Shown one piece after another: positions 55,252 to 64,000 of a stretch of 64,000 nt of DNA. The position numbers and the translations under genes are program-made. Origin of the DNA: Vibrio sinaloensis DSM 21326 (GTDB lineage Bacteria; Pseudomonadota; Gammaproteobacteria; Enterobacterales; Vibrionaceae); NCBI RefSeq assembly GCF_000189275.1, contig NZ_AEVT01000018.1:1-64000 (forward strand), given 5' to 3'. The first letter of the stretch is position 1; every line of letters begins with the position of its first letter. The notes beneath the pieces were generated by a model, which saw only the letters and a list, made by a program, of their open reading frames with translations, made no database searches and was not told where the DNA came from.

Positions 55252-56856
55252 CTAACGTGATTCGTTTGTCGACACTTGAAGTGTGTTGACTTCGGTCATT
55301 AAGCCTTTAAACAGGCTGACACAGCCAAGTAACAGAATAATGGTAAATGGCATTGCCGCAATAATGGTAATCGATTGAAGCGCTTGAATAGATTGAGTGC
55401 CACCAATCCACAACATCACCATGGCAATCGCGCCAGAAATCACAGCCCAAACAACTTTTTGCTTCACTGGAACTTCAAGCTTACCACCCGCCGTCATACC
55501 ATCGATAACGATCGAACCAGAGTCTAACGTAGTAACGAAGAACACGATGATCAACGCAACTGCAATGACAGATAAAACATCACCAAATGGATAGGCATCG
55601 AGCATGTAGAACAAGCTTAGAGAGACATCAGCAATACCTTGATCAAAACCAAGCTGGCCAACTTTATCGATGACTTGCTCAATCGCGACACCACCAAATA
55701 CAGACATCCAAGCACTGGTCACGATGGTTGGAATGATCAATACACACACTAGGAATTCACGTACGGTACGCCCTTTTGAAATACGGGCAACAAACATGCC
55801 GAAGAACGGCGCGTACGCCACCCACCATGCCCAGTAGAATACCGTCCAACCATGCAGCCAAGTAGTGTCTTCACGGCCCGATGTCTGACTCAGAGCAAAG
55901 ATATTCTTCACGTACCCTTGTGCCGCCGTCAGTGCAGAATCAAGCACGGTTGTGAAGTTCAGAACCGCGATAAGACCTAGGAATACAAATGCAATGATCA
56001 TGTTCAAGTTACTTAAGAACTTAACGCCACCATCCATACCACGAAGCACAGAAATGATCGCCAGCCCCATAATAAGAACAATGATAAATTGCTGCAGGAA
56101 CAGATTATTATCTAAACCAAATACATGGCTGATGCCGCTCGCCGCTTGCGTGCCGCCAAGACCCAAAGAGGTCGCTAGACCAAACAAGGTAACCAATACC
56201 GTTAAGACATCAATCACATCCCCTGTTTTACCCCAAACGCGATCACCCAAAAGTGGGTAAAAGACCGAACGCATCGACAGTGGTAGGCCTTTGTTGTAAA
56301 CAAAATAGGCAAGGCAAAGTGCCGTCATGCCGTAGATTGCCCAAGCATGCAGACCCCAGTGGAAAACAGTGGCACCCAATGCCAGTTCTCGACCTGCTTC
56401 AGTATATGGCTCAGCGTTAAGTGGTGTTCCGAACCAGTTAGTGAAGAAAGCCGTTGGCTCCGCCACCCCCCAGAAAATAAGTCCAATTCCCATACCTGCT
56501 GCAAACAACATTGCAATCCAGGACGCTTTTGAATAATCCGGTGTTGCCTGCTCACCACCTAATCGAATCTTACCCAGTGGAGAAGCGGCTAAAGCAATGG
56601 CGACAACTAATAAAATGTTGGCTCCCCACATGAAGAGGAAGTCAAAATTCGACAGCACAGCACCTTTAATAGAATCAATCGCAGCTTTGGCATCTGCTGT
56701 AGGTAAAGCGAGAAGGGTAACAATGAAGAGAAGAGATAAGCCGACAGAGGCGAGAAAAACGGTGTTATGGACATCCATGCCCCACTTACTGATGTTATCT
56801 TGACCAACTTGATAATCAGTAGAATCAATACTGTACTTCTTTGATTTATAACTCAT
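55252..56856 (-). CDS. BCCT-family osmolyte transporter
   Basis: A 534-residue, 12-helix sodium-coupled transporter of glycine betaine, choline, carnitine or similar solutes. The first signature MGIGLIFWGVAEPTAFFTNW and the helix-8 signature GWTVFYWAWWVAYAPFFGMF are the classical tryptophan-rich forms seen in osmoprotectant carriers. It differs clearly from the other BCCT protein at 41165. It is a single gene with an inverted repeat just upstream, and is likely used for osmotic adaptation. Confidence 0.9.
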   Translation of the reverse strand: MSYKSKKYSIDSTDYQVGQDNISKWGMDVHNTVFLASVGLSLLFIVTLLALPTADAKAAIDSIKGAVLSNFDFLFMWGANILLVVAIALAASPLGKIRLGGEQATPDYSKASWIAMLFAAGMGIGLIFWGVAEPTAFFTNWFGTPLNAEPYTEAGRELALGATVFHWGLHAWAIYGMTALCLAYFVYNKGLPLSMRSVFYPLLGDRVWGKTGDVIDVLTVLVTLFGLATSLGLGGTQAASGISHVFGLDNNLFLQQFIIVLIMGLAIISVLRGMDGGVKFLSNLNMIIAFVFLGLIAVLNFTTVLDSALTAAQGYVKNIFALSQTSGREDTTWLHGWTVFYWAWWVAYAPFFGMFVARISKGRTVREFLVCVLIIPTIVTSAWMSVFGGVAIEQVIDKVGQLGFDQGIADVSLSLFYMLDAYPFGDVLSVIAVALIIVFFVTTLDSGSIVIDGMTAGGKLEVPVKQKVVWAVISGAIAMVMLWIGGTQSIQALQSITIIAAMPFTIILLLGCVSLFKGLMTEVNTLQVSTNESR

Positions 56857-57229
56857 AAATTATGATGTTCACATATTCGAACCAACGAATATAAGGACCA
56901 ACTCCATATCCAATGACAAACTGATTGGCCAGCCCGGTCCTATCAACACCTGTGATTTAAAGCATAAATAGCGGCTGTAGCTCAATCCCAAGCGACGCAT
57001 TCTAACACAAATTAGAGGTTAAAATTAAGCCAACTGCGGCGAATGTAGCGAACTTTGTATGAAAGTGGCTGGTTTTATAATCGATGAAAATTACTATAAA
57101 CCCGCTTATAAGTGATAGTTATACAAATACGGATCGACTTGCTAACCCGCTCTAGGAGGTTTCTCAACCTGTATTTTTAACACTACCTCGATGTTAGCTG
57201 GTACTTCTGACGATGGGCTGACTCTTCTC
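56857..57229. other. Gene-free stretch upstream of the BCCT gene
   Basis: This 373-base stretch holds the inverted repeat at 56873-56892, an AT-rich promoter-like part around 57060-57130 and no credible gene. A plus-strand frame from 57191 is only the reverse of the hydrolase gene. Confidence 0.55.
56873..56892. promoter_or_regulatory. Inverted repeat in the BCCT leader
   Basis: ATATTCG and CGAATAT are perfect 7-base arms with a 6-base spacer, 17-36 bases before the start codon. It could be an operator or a leader hairpin. Confidence 0.4.
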
Positions 57230-58231
57230 TCAACGCCCTCGCAGCATATCGAAAAACTGTTGCCGGTTAGCAGGCGAATTATCGCGATGAGTGAGGTACT
57301 CGACATGTGCCTCTGCGCTTGCCAATGGAGAAAGCTGAATGCTCCAAAGTGGATTGAGTTGATTGGGTACCAACGAGTACCTTACGTCGATAACTCGCCA
57401 TTCATAATTGGGGTCTAATGCCAAATAGCCATCAGAGAACCAGCCGAACCGGGCAAGATCTTGGCCTTGCTGAGAGCGTAAATCTAACCATGGGAGATCG
57501 CGACTCGCCTCCAATTGCTTGATAGATGTGCCGGGGTATATTTTTTGATCAAAGCCAACTCGGACAGCATCGATATAAAAGCGTTCGTTTTCTTGGTATA
57601 CCACCTTCCACAGCAAGAGATTCGCAAAGCTGGGTTTCACCTCAATCTTGTGTGGCGAGTGCTGACGCTGCTGCGCTATCTGCCACCCAATCGCTTCTGC
57701 TCTTTCACGCTGGATCAATCCAAGCGTCGGGTAAACCAATGCCCATACTAAGGCTGCTCTGGCCAACCACAAACTCCGCCTTGACGCCGCAATCAGTAGC
57801 AAAATAGCGATAGGTAATGTGAACGAGGGGTCGATGACAGAAAGAATGTTCCACGCAAACCGAGTGTCAGTCAGTGGCCAAAGTAGCTGCGTGCCGTAAC
57901 TGGTGCAGGCATCAAGCAGGGCATGGCTCGCGTACCCAAGAGCACAATACAGCCAACTTCGCCGAAAAGAAAAACCAACCCTTTTTCCAATCAGTGGATG
58001 GAGAACCAAGGCACAAACAACACTGCCAAGCGGAATAAACAGCAATGAATGAGTAAACTGGCGATGGAAGGTTAAAAACAGTAATGGATCGCTGCTCGAA
58101 CGAATCAGCACATCAAGATCGGGGGACATTGCCGCCAACAACCCCAGCACACCTGCCACTCGCAGCTCTCGCTGACGACTGGCAGATTGCGCAAGCGAAG
58201 CGCCTAATAAACCTTGTGTTAAAGGATCCAT
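57230..58231 (-). CDS. Membrane-bound metal-dependent hydrolase, YbcI/YdjM type
   Basis: A 333-residue protein of the DUF457 group of predicted inner-membrane hydrolases. The N-terminus DPLTQGLLGASLAQSASRQR, the metal motifs AAMSPDLDVL and FHRQFTHSLLFIPL, and the later GYASHALLDACTSYGTQLLW (His/Asp pair) are the family's conserved acidic and His residues. About five membrane helices fill the first 200 residues; the C-terminal 150 residues are soluble and probably periplasmic. The substrate is unknown. It is a single gene. Confidence 0.85.
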   Translation of the reverse strand: MDPLTQGLLGASLAQSASRQRELRVAGVLGLLAAMSPDLDVLIRSSSDPLLFLTFHRQFTHSLLFIPLGSVVCALVLHPLIGKRVGFSFRRSWLYCALGYASHALLDACTSYGTQLLWPLTDTRFAWNILSVIDPSFTLPIAILLLIAASRRSLWLARAALVWALVYPTLGLIQRERAEAIGWQIAQQRQHSPHKIEVKPSFANLLLWKVVYQENERFYIDAVRVGFDQKIYPGTSIKQLEASRDLPWLDLRSQQGQDLARFGWFSDGYLALDPNYEWRVIDVRYSLVPNQLNPLWSIQLSPLASAEAHVEYLTHRDNSPANRQQFFDMLRGR

Positions 58232-58340
58232 ACTTAACTCATTGATAGCATTAAATTAAACAACTCATACTATTTAGAGTAGACGCCTTTAACTCATTTG
58301 GCAGAGCCGCTATCAATGACACGGAGCAGCGCGCAAGCCT

Positions 58341-59615
58341 CTAAGCCATTGTCGAGCTCGCTAAGCTGGCAGCCTCGCGTATCTGTTTCTCTTTAACACT
58401 AGAAAGGATAAACATCATCAGATACCCCGAGCAAAGCGCAATGATGATGGCGACGACATTATCGGTGAACACGGAAATCACGTAGAACATGACCACTAAG
58501 GTGGCAATGCCCGCTAAACGGATAAACAAACTCGTCTTAAAATGGCCATTGGCCTTAATGTAAGCAAGCTGGTAGGCATTCAGCATCATAAAGATAAAGA
58601 AAATAGAAAAATGAAACAGCACTGGCACAGCACCTAGATACTCGGCTGGGAATAATAACGCCACAATATCTGAGCTAAATAGCAGCATAGAGACAAAGAA
58701 CAATCCACTGACGATAAACGACAGCTTAAACACCCAGCGGCGGATCATTTCGATTTCAGCCATCTCACCATTGCGCACTTTGACTGACAGCTCTGGCAAA
58801 ACAAACCGATAAATCGGGAAAACGAACAACATCGTCATGTAGGTGAACACTGGGCGAACGACCACCTGAAAATCGCCCAGTTCATCGATACTGAAGTAGC
58901 GAATGGTCAGCAACACTGCGATATAAATCATCAAAATGCTGGCGCCCGCCTCCAACGTTGCGGTAAAACTTTTCTTCACATAGCCATACATGTCGGAATT
59001 CAAGCGCACAGGTTTCAGTGGCAGTGTCGAAATCACCTTCCTGCGGCTAACGTACATATAGAGCGCACTGATCAAGGATGAAATCGTGAGGCCATAAAAC
59101 AGCGCTGTTAACGCACTAAACCCAGCCACATAGTAAGCAAACAAGAACAAGGAGACATTAAGCGCAGGATCGAGCCAAGTGGTTCGGTTGGTGATATCGT
59201 ATAGCCGATACATCGCCACCAAATTGGTAAAGTAGAGCTTCAAGCCAAGGCCGAAGATGAGGCCTACCAATTGCAAATATTCGACACCTATATCTAAGCT
59301 GTGTTTGATATAGGGGATCACCCCACCCCAAGTCGCCAATACCACCACGATCAGAGTAAAGCGGAATATATTAATAATATCGGTGTCGTTATGTGTCTGT
59401 GAGTAGGTCACGACCATAGAAGAACGAAAGCCCGTCATCAGAATCATCGACAGAGAGATAATATCAACGACGGTGTGAAACAGCGCGAGATCGGCTTTGG
59501 CTACCCAGCCAGCAAGCCAAATCTTAAAGGTAAAGCCAATCGCAATACTGATTAAAGTGACCCAAATTCCGGAAAGAAACGCCTTCTTTACCTTAGCGAC
59601 TGATTCTGACTGCAT
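58341..59615 (-). CDS. Polysaccharide flippase, Wzx/MATE-like
   Basis: A 424-residue protein with about 12-14 hydrophobic helices, in the arrangement of oligosaccharide/lipopolysaccharide flippases of the MOP superfamily. The start is uncertain: I chose the ATG at 59615 (MQSESVAKVKKAFLSG), just before the first helix, but a TTG at 59723 overlaps the stop of the cyclase gene and would add 36 residues. No glycosyltransferases are nearby. The tight link with a diguanylate cyclase suggests a role in surface polysaccharide or biofilm; that is inference. Confidence 0.75.
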   Translation of the reverse strand: MQSESVAKVKKAFLSGIWVTLISIAIGFTFKIWLAGWVAKADLALFHTVVDIISLSMILMTGFRSSMVVTYSQTHNDTDIINIFRFTLIVVVLATWGGVIPYIKHSLDIGVEYLQLVGLIFGLGLKLYFTNLVAMYRLYDITNRTTWLDPALNVSLFLFAYYVAGFSALTALFYGLTISSLISALYMYVSRRKVISTLPLKPVRLNSDMYGYVKKSFTATLEAGASILMIYIAVLLTIRYFSIDELGDFQVVVRPVFTYMTMLFVFPIYRFVLPELSVKVRNGEMAEIEMIRRWVFKLSFIVSGLFFVSMLLFSSDIVALLFPAEYLGAVPVLFHFSIFFIFMMLNAYQLAYIKANGHFKTSLFIRLAGIATLVVMFYVISVFTDNVVAIIIALCSGYLMMFILSSVKEKQIREAASLASSTMA

Positions 59616-59716
59616 TGCTGATACTGATGTCCGTTGAACAGGTTTTACATGGTATTGAAACTTATTATCACTTACAAGATTATCTACCGATGAATAAGAA
59701 TAGACGGCAATAAAGT

Positions 59717-60634
59717 CTAACAATATGCACAGTAGAATTTGTTCTTCCCGGTCTCTTTGGCGTGATAAAGCGCTTTGTCTGCCCGGCTCAAGGCGTGCTT
59801 AATCTGATTGTCACTGAGGTGTATACCGGTAATACCAATGCTTACCGTTACCTTTAATGGTTCAGACAACTGGGTTAGTTTTAACGCTCGAACACTGGCA
59901 CACATCCTTTGGGCAACCGAAGACGCTTTTTCCGCATCAAGATCGGGCAAAATAATCGCGAATTCATCACCACCAAGCCGAGCGAGAATATCCCCCTCAC
60001 GTACGTGACTGTTCAACACCCTAGCAACTTGATTTATCACTTCATCGCCAACCAAGTGGCCATGTGTATCATTAATCTCTTTAAATTCATCGATATCTAG
60101 CATCAGCAACGCGCACTCAAGCTGCTCACTATTGCGCGTAGTAAGGAAGCGTTTGGCCGCATCAAAAAAACTCCTTCGATTCATCAAACCAGTCAACTCA
60201 TCTAGGAAGGCTTGTTTTTTCAGGGTCGACTTCATTTGTTCAGATTCAGTGGTGTTTCTGACCACCCAAATAACGCCATCTTGGCCGCGGTATTTTTCTG
60301 GAAGAGGATGAATGCGCGACTCAAACCATTGTTTTGTTGTCGGTCTAACGTCATCAGATAGTGAGGGAAACTGCTCAGGAGAAAAGCAATACTCTAGCCG
60401 CTGCGTTTGTTGGCTTGCTAAACATTGCGTAATCACCCCTTGGAACTCTGCCGCAACCGACGCTGGAAATAGTTCGGAAAATGACCGACCTAACGTCTGC
60501 CTCGATGAATAGATCACACTCGTATCAGCCCCACCGAAAATGTTAAGGATCACGCCTTCAGAAGAGATAATAAATATCCTATCTGGCACACTATCTAAAA
60601 GTGCGGATATGTTGTTATCTAAATCATCAAACAC
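59717..60634 (-). CDS. PAS-GGDEF diguanylate cyclase
   Basis: A 305-residue protein with a PAS sensor domain (about residues 5-120, FIISSEGVILNIFGG) and a GGDEF catalytic domain (about 140-300). The active-site motif LARLGGDEFAIILP is intact, and REGD five residues before it is a normal RxxD inhibitory site, so it should make cyclic di-GMP and be feedback-inhibited. There is no membrane helix, so the PAS domain senses a cytoplasmic signal or a cofactor. It may be co-transcribed with the flippase gene downstream. Confidence 0.9.
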   Translation of the reverse strand: MFDDLDNNISALLDSVPDRIFIISSEGVILNIFGGADTSVIYSSRQTLGRSFSELFPASVAAEFQGVITQCLASQQTQRLEYCFSPEQFPSLSDDVRPTTKQWFESRIHPLPEKYRGQDGVIWVVRNTTESEQMKSTLKKQAFLDELTGLMNRRSFFDAAKRFLTTRNSEQLECALLMLDIDEFKEINDTHGHLVGDEVINQVARVLNSHVREGDILARLGGDEFAIILPDLDAEKASSVAQRMCASVRALKLTQLSEPLKVTVSIGITGIHLSDNQIKHALSRADKALYHAKETGKNKFYCAYC

Positions 60635-60746
60635 GCCAACTTCCTGTTAGTTTTTCATGACTTCTAAAAACTTAGCACAGAAAGACTGGCCTGATATTTA
60701 TCCTTATCAATAAACCAGAGTAAAAGCTCTTCTAACAGCAAGCGGC

Positions 60747-62414
60747 TTAATCGGCCTGATAAACCACTTCTCCCGCTAATATGGTCATCCATACTTGTGT
60801 CTGCTTAATCTGCTCTGCAGACAAATGAGTGATATTGCGTTCTAAAACAGCAAAATCGGCCGATTTACCGACTTCAATCGAGCCGGTTAGATCCTGCAGC
60901 CCTAAGCTGTTCGCTGCATTGATGGTATAGGCATCAATCGCCGCAGCAACGCTAGGCAACCCCGTTTCCCCCATGATTAAGCTGTTCGCGATACCAACCA
61001 ATGGGTTGATATCATGAACATTCCAATCGCTGCTTAAGGTAACGTTAGCATCGGTATTAAAGATTTTACGTAGGTTCATTAATGCGTGAGCTCGGCGGGC
61101 ACCAATGAAAGCCTCAGCCCATTGATGATCGTTAAAAGCGACATAATCTGACCCAACCTGAAAATCCGCACTTACCCTCAGTTGGCTAAACCGTGGAACG
61201 TCTTTGCTATCCACCAGCTCGACGTGAGTTAACGTATACTCTTGCTCAGAGCCCTGCTTACGCGCGTACTCAATAGCGTCTAATGATTCGCGTATCGCGC
61301 CATCACCAATGGCATGGATATGCGCTCCATAACCAATCTTGTCAAGAGCGACTAACCACTGTTGCATTGAGGCTTGGGGAATATAGTTGATTCCGTATGG
61401 CTCATCGGGAATATAGCTATCGAGATAAGGGGCGAGCGTCTTCGCCGTGCCATTAACTAAAATGCCGTCACTGTACATTTTGACCTGATCGACCAAAAGC
61501 AACTTGCTGGTATCAGTGCGATGCAGCGCCTCGAATACGGGCAATTGGGCAGCTAGAGAATCGGTGGGATAGACCCAAGGTCGAAGAGAAACGCGCGCCG
61601 ATAAATCACTGCGCTTTTCCACTTCTTTCCAGACCTCAAACCATCCACGCTTCCAATACAAACGGCCATCACCGATCGTAGTGATACCATGTATTTTGGC
61701 TTCATAAAGACCATTCATTAAGCCTTCATAGCTCTTATCAAACTGTTCTTCTAAACTGTTCCATGCCAGCTCCATCACCAAATCACCGGCGTTATCTAGC
61801 AATAGGCCATTCAGTTCTCCTGTGACTTCATCTTTGAGGATCTTCCCCCCAGCAGGCTCTTTGGAATTGGCATCAATACCAGCAAGTTTAAGCGCCGCAG
61901 AATTAACCCACATCGAGTGTGAAGTCTGCTCCATAATGATTACGGGTTGCTTTGGGAATACAGCATCGATCACTTGCAGTGGTGTCTGACCGTTGTTGTT
62001 CATTAATGCTTCGATGGAAAAACCGTAGCCCATCAACCAGCCTTTTCCATCCCCAGCTTGTTGGCAACGCTTCAAATAAGGCACCTGCTGAGCTGCATTG
62101 GCTTCAAGACTCAACTCACATTGACCGCCCGCCTCAGATGCGGCTTCAAACACATGGTTATGGTTATCAATAAAACCGGGAAGGAGAAAGCTGCCATCGA
62201 GATCGATCACCTGAGTCGACTCATCTTGCCATTGAGCCAGTGCTGATTGCTGACCAATTGCGACGATCTTGCCTTTGGCTATCGCGATGGAATCGGCATT
62301 ATTCACACCGTATATATCGGTATTAACCAGTATGGTATCGGCCGTTGAATGAGCAAACGTCACAGGAGTAAGGATGGAAGCGGTAAGGAGAGCAAGCAAA
62401 GATCGAAGGCGCAT
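60747..62414 (-). CDS. Exported amidohydrolase, YtcJ-like
   Basis: A 555-residue metal-dependent amidohydrolase with a Sec signal peptide (MRLRSLLALLTASILTPVTF, cut near residue 22), so it acts in the periplasm. The metal-binding HxH is in GFIDNHNHVFEA, further ligands are in TLTHVELV and HIHAIGDGAI, and the late Asp is in LSSDWNVHDINP. Members of the YtcJ group act on amides or ureas with few known substrates. I chose the ATG at 62414; the frame opens with a TTG upstream. Confidence 0.85.
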   Translation of the reverse strand: MRLRSLLALLTASILTPVTFAHSTADTILVNTDIYGVNNADSIAIAKGKIVAIGQQSALAQWQDESTQVIDLDGSFLLPGFIDNHNHVFEAASEAGGQCELSLEANAAQQVPYLKRCQQAGDGKGWLMGYGFSIEALMNNNGQTPLQVIDAVFPKQPVIIMEQTSHSMWVNSAALKLAGIDANSKEPAGGKILKDEVTGELNGLLLDNAGDLVMELAWNSLEEQFDKSYEGLMNGLYEAKIHGITTIGDGRLYWKRGWFEVWKEVEKRSDLSARVSLRPWVYPTDSLAAQLPVFEALHRTDTSKLLLVDQVKMYSDGILVNGTAKTLAPYLDSYIPDEPYGINYIPQASMQQWLVALDKIGYGAHIHAIGDGAIRESLDAIEYARKQGSEQEYTLTHVELVDSKDVPRFSQLRVSADFQVGSDYVAFNDHQWAEAFIGARRAHALMNLRKIFNTDANVTLSSDWNVHDINPLVGIANSLIMGETGLPSVAAAIDAYTINAANSLGLQDLTGSIEVGKSADFAVLERNITHLSAEQIKQTQVWMTILAGEVVYQAD

Positions 62415-62520
62415 GATGAATAATACTCTTATCAACTGATCGCGTTGAGTATATGCGCCCTCAATGAGGTTTGCGAGTTCAATAGGCCAGATTAATGATC
62501 GTAACCGTTAGCCCGTCAAC

Positions 62521-63087
62521 CTACTCGGCAAAGAAGTGGTTAAAGAACGCATCTGAGCGATACAAGTCACCAGAAAAGTTTTGCACTCGTTGAATTTTGC
62601 CATCTTTGATTTGATACAGAAGAACCCAGTTTACGTCGATCTGTTCACCTTCTGCTGTACTCCAGCCCCGGTGTGCATCAATCACGTAAGTGTCGTTTGC
62701 CGCCAGAATCATCACTTCCGCTTTAAAGCCCGCTTTGCCTAATTGATTGAAGAACCCAACAAACTCATCAATACCGCGTTTTGTGCCAGCTAGCTTATGG
62801 CGACCTGGAATATGCCATTCAACATCTTCTGCAACATACTGCTTGAGTGTTTCCATATCACCTGCGCCGTAGGCAGCAAAAAATCCTTGTACTACTTTCA
62901 ATGCACTACTCTGCTCTGACCCTTTAGCAACAGGGTTTGCTGGTTTAGGCCAAAGTGTAGGGTTGTTGATTTCGACTGCGTCTTGTATTGCTAGCGTATT
63001 GGTTGATTCTGCAGCGACAGCACTGTTAAAACTCGCCGCGGCAAATAGGCTTAGGAGAAGTGTCTTCAGGCATTTTGTTGTGTTCAT
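62521..63087 (-). CDS. Exported NTF2-like (SnoaL-type) protein
   Basis: A 188-residue protein with a signal peptide (LKTLLLSLFAAASFNSAVAA, cut near residue 26). The mature part carries an NTF2-like cone fold from about residue 60: VVQGFFAAYGAGDMETLKQY, VEWHIPGRHKLAGTKRGIDE and VNWVLLYQIKDGKIQRVQNF. Such proteins are small isomerases, dehydratases or binding proteins; none can be chosen here. It is a single gene downstream of manA on the same strand but with a terminator between. Confidence 0.82.
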   Translation of the reverse strand: MNTTKCLKTLLLSLFAAASFNSAVAAESTNTLAIQDAVEINNPTLWPKPANPVAKGSEQSSALKVVQGFFAAYGAGDMETLKQYVAEDVEWHIPGRHKLAGTKRGIDEFVGFFNQLGKAGFKAEVMILAANDTYVIDAHRGWSTAEGEQIDVNWVLLYQIKDGKIQRVQNFSGDLYRSDAFFNHFFAE

Positions 63088-63218
63088 CTGATATCCCTCA
63101 TTACTGGTGAGTAAAGGCTAAATGGTTGCCTCTCGTTATTGGATGAACACAGTATAGAGAGCGCTATTGATTAAAATAAGAACCAGTAATCCTACTTTAT
63201 TATTAGCTTTAAACTAAC

Positions 63219-63241
63219 AAACCCACCAAGGTGGTGGGTTT
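63219..63241. terminator. Bidirectional-type terminator after manA
   Basis: AAACCCACC and GGTGGGTTT form a 9-bp stem with a 5-base loop, 20 bases after the manA stop. Confidence 0.85.
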
Positions 63242-63260
63242 GATTGATTAAGCATTTTTC

Positions 63261-64000
63261 TCAGTTATAGGCGCGTGCTAGGGTGCCATTACCTTGGTAA
63301 CTGTACATACCTGAATCATTGCTGATAAACACTGACTCACCCGGTTGTAGTCGCAATGCTTGCTGATTGACTTCGACCTGAACCTCCCCCTCAACACAGA
63401 ACAGGATCTCAGCACTGCGGAGGTATTGGTGCTTGATCGCATCATTGGCAGTTAGGATATCAAAGCCAAAGTCATCCACTGGAATTGGGTAGCTCAGCTT
63501 TCCTTCTTTGTAGATTGGTGCCAGCTTAATTTGCTCCGGATTGATCGAAACAAACAAGGTGTTATCAATCAGCTCATCGACATCAATATGCTTGGGCGTT
63601 AAGCCTGCACGCAGCACATTGTCCGAGTTGGCCATGATCTCTAGCCCAGTGCCTTGAACATATGCATGCGGCGTTTCAGCATGAAGGAACATAGCTTCAC
63701 CCGGCGCTAACTCAATCGTGTTAAGAAACAGCGGAGAGAGCAAACCAATATCACCCGGATAGTGCTTGCTAAATTCTGCTACATACTCAAACACTTCACG
63801 CATCAAGGCGGTTTTAGGACCACGTACCACTGCTTGTTCGAGCTGGTCTAATGCGCTGGTTTTTCTCGCCTCATCCAAAGACATTATGGCGGTGAAAAAC
63901 TCACGTAAGCCATAACTGTTAGGTTTTGCCTCAAGCGCACTCACCTCAGTATCTAAGCTTGCCATACCCGCTTGTTGGAACAAGTCGATGATCTGGCTTA
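63261..64000 (-). CDS. manA: Mannose-6-phosphate isomerase, C-terminal part (runs off the window)
   Basis: The last 246 or so residues of a type I phosphomannose isomerase, a cytoplasmic zinc enzyme that interconverts mannose-6-phosphate and fructose-6-phosphate. The segments LAPGEAMFLHAETPHAYVQG (with a zinc-ligand His), NVLRAGLTPKHIDVDEL and the cupin-like end LQPGESVFISNDSG match E. coli ManA. The frame stays open to the window edge, so the N-terminal part (about 150 residues) lies outside. Confidence 0.92.
   Translation of the reverse strand, partial: SQIIDLFQQAGMASLDTEVSALEAKPNSYGLREFFTAIMSLDEARKTSALDQLEQAVVRGPKTALMREVFEYVAEFSKHYPGDIGLLSPLFLNTIELAPGEAMFLHAETPHAYVQGTGLEIMANSDNVLRAGLTPKHIDVDELIDNTLFVSINPEQIKLAPIYKEGKLSYPIPVDDFGFDILTANDAIKHQYLRSAEILFCVEGEVQVEVNQQALRLQPGESVFISNDSGMYSYQGNGTLARAYN

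Noticed and set aside
57191..57418. Plus-strand frame upstream of and inside the hydrolase gene
   Set aside because: Most of it is antisense to the clear membrane hydrolase gene; the composition is that of a shadow frame.

Overview
The window looks like a piece of a Vibrio genome (Gammaproteobacteria). YegD, YidZ, MdtL, FdxA, PpiB, ManA, GloA and NemA are all close to the enterobacterial/vibrio versions, two BCCT osmolyte transporters point to a marine or estuarine life, and the dense set of accessory regulators and transporters resembles the smaller vibrio chromosome (that placement is inference). I saw no tRNA, rRNA, CRISPR array, integron cassette, phage or complete insertion sequence. About 50 protein genes cover the window.

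Region by region. 0-4 kb: two small exported proteins, then a LysR regulator broken by an in-frame TAA, divergent from an SDR oxidoreductase and a small membrane protein. 3.5-10 kb: housekeeping genes (COG2509 flavoprotein, ferredoxin FdxA, SpoU-type RNA methyltransferase, NemA-GloA detoxification pair), interrupted at 6.07-7.39 kb by an orphan coiled-coil membrane protein flanked by two related repeats in inverted orientation. 10-24 kb: small proteins, two GNAT acetyltransferases, YegD, a cupin, two HAD phosphatases, the mdtL-yidZ pair, an MFS/LysR divergent pair and a phospholipase D-type lipoprotein. A nested hairpin of about 70 bases sits in a gene-free stretch near 15.4 kb.

23.8-32.3 kb: a coherent phosphorus-scavenging unit. 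It has a PhnCDE-type ABC transporter with two permeases, an exported glycerophosphodiester phosphodiesterase, and a DctB/DctD-like two-component system that works with sigma-54. Both the phnD and the phosphodiesterase genes have near-perfect -24/-12 promoters. Each is preceded, at the same 57-base distance, by copies of an 18-base element that is a good candidate for the activator's binding site.

32.4-38.5 kb: an SDR, MFS and MATE exporters, an FMN reductase and two regulators, several with candidate operators. 38.6-46.9 kb: a seven-gene catabolic locus of unknown substrate: divergent LysR, RidA-like protein, aldehyde dehydrogenase, an M19-dipeptidase-like protein that lacks the usual first metal ligands, a BCCT transporter, and two proteins of unknown function. 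This is the best candidate for an undescribed pathway. I infer that it imports and breaks down a betaine-like nitrogenous solute.

47-54.4 kb: a LacI-controlled ABC sugar importer plus a GH13 sugar phosphorylase, organised like E. coli ycjMNOP-V-W, with two identical 14-base palindromic operators upstream. It probably takes up and phosphorolyses a glucosylglycerate- or glucosylglycerol-type compatible solute, or sucrose. 54.6-64 kb: PpiB, a second BCCT transporter, a membrane metal-dependent hydrolase, a flippase next to a PAS-GGDEF cyclase, an exported amidohydrolase, an NTF2-like exported protein, and the 3' part of manA, which runs off the window.
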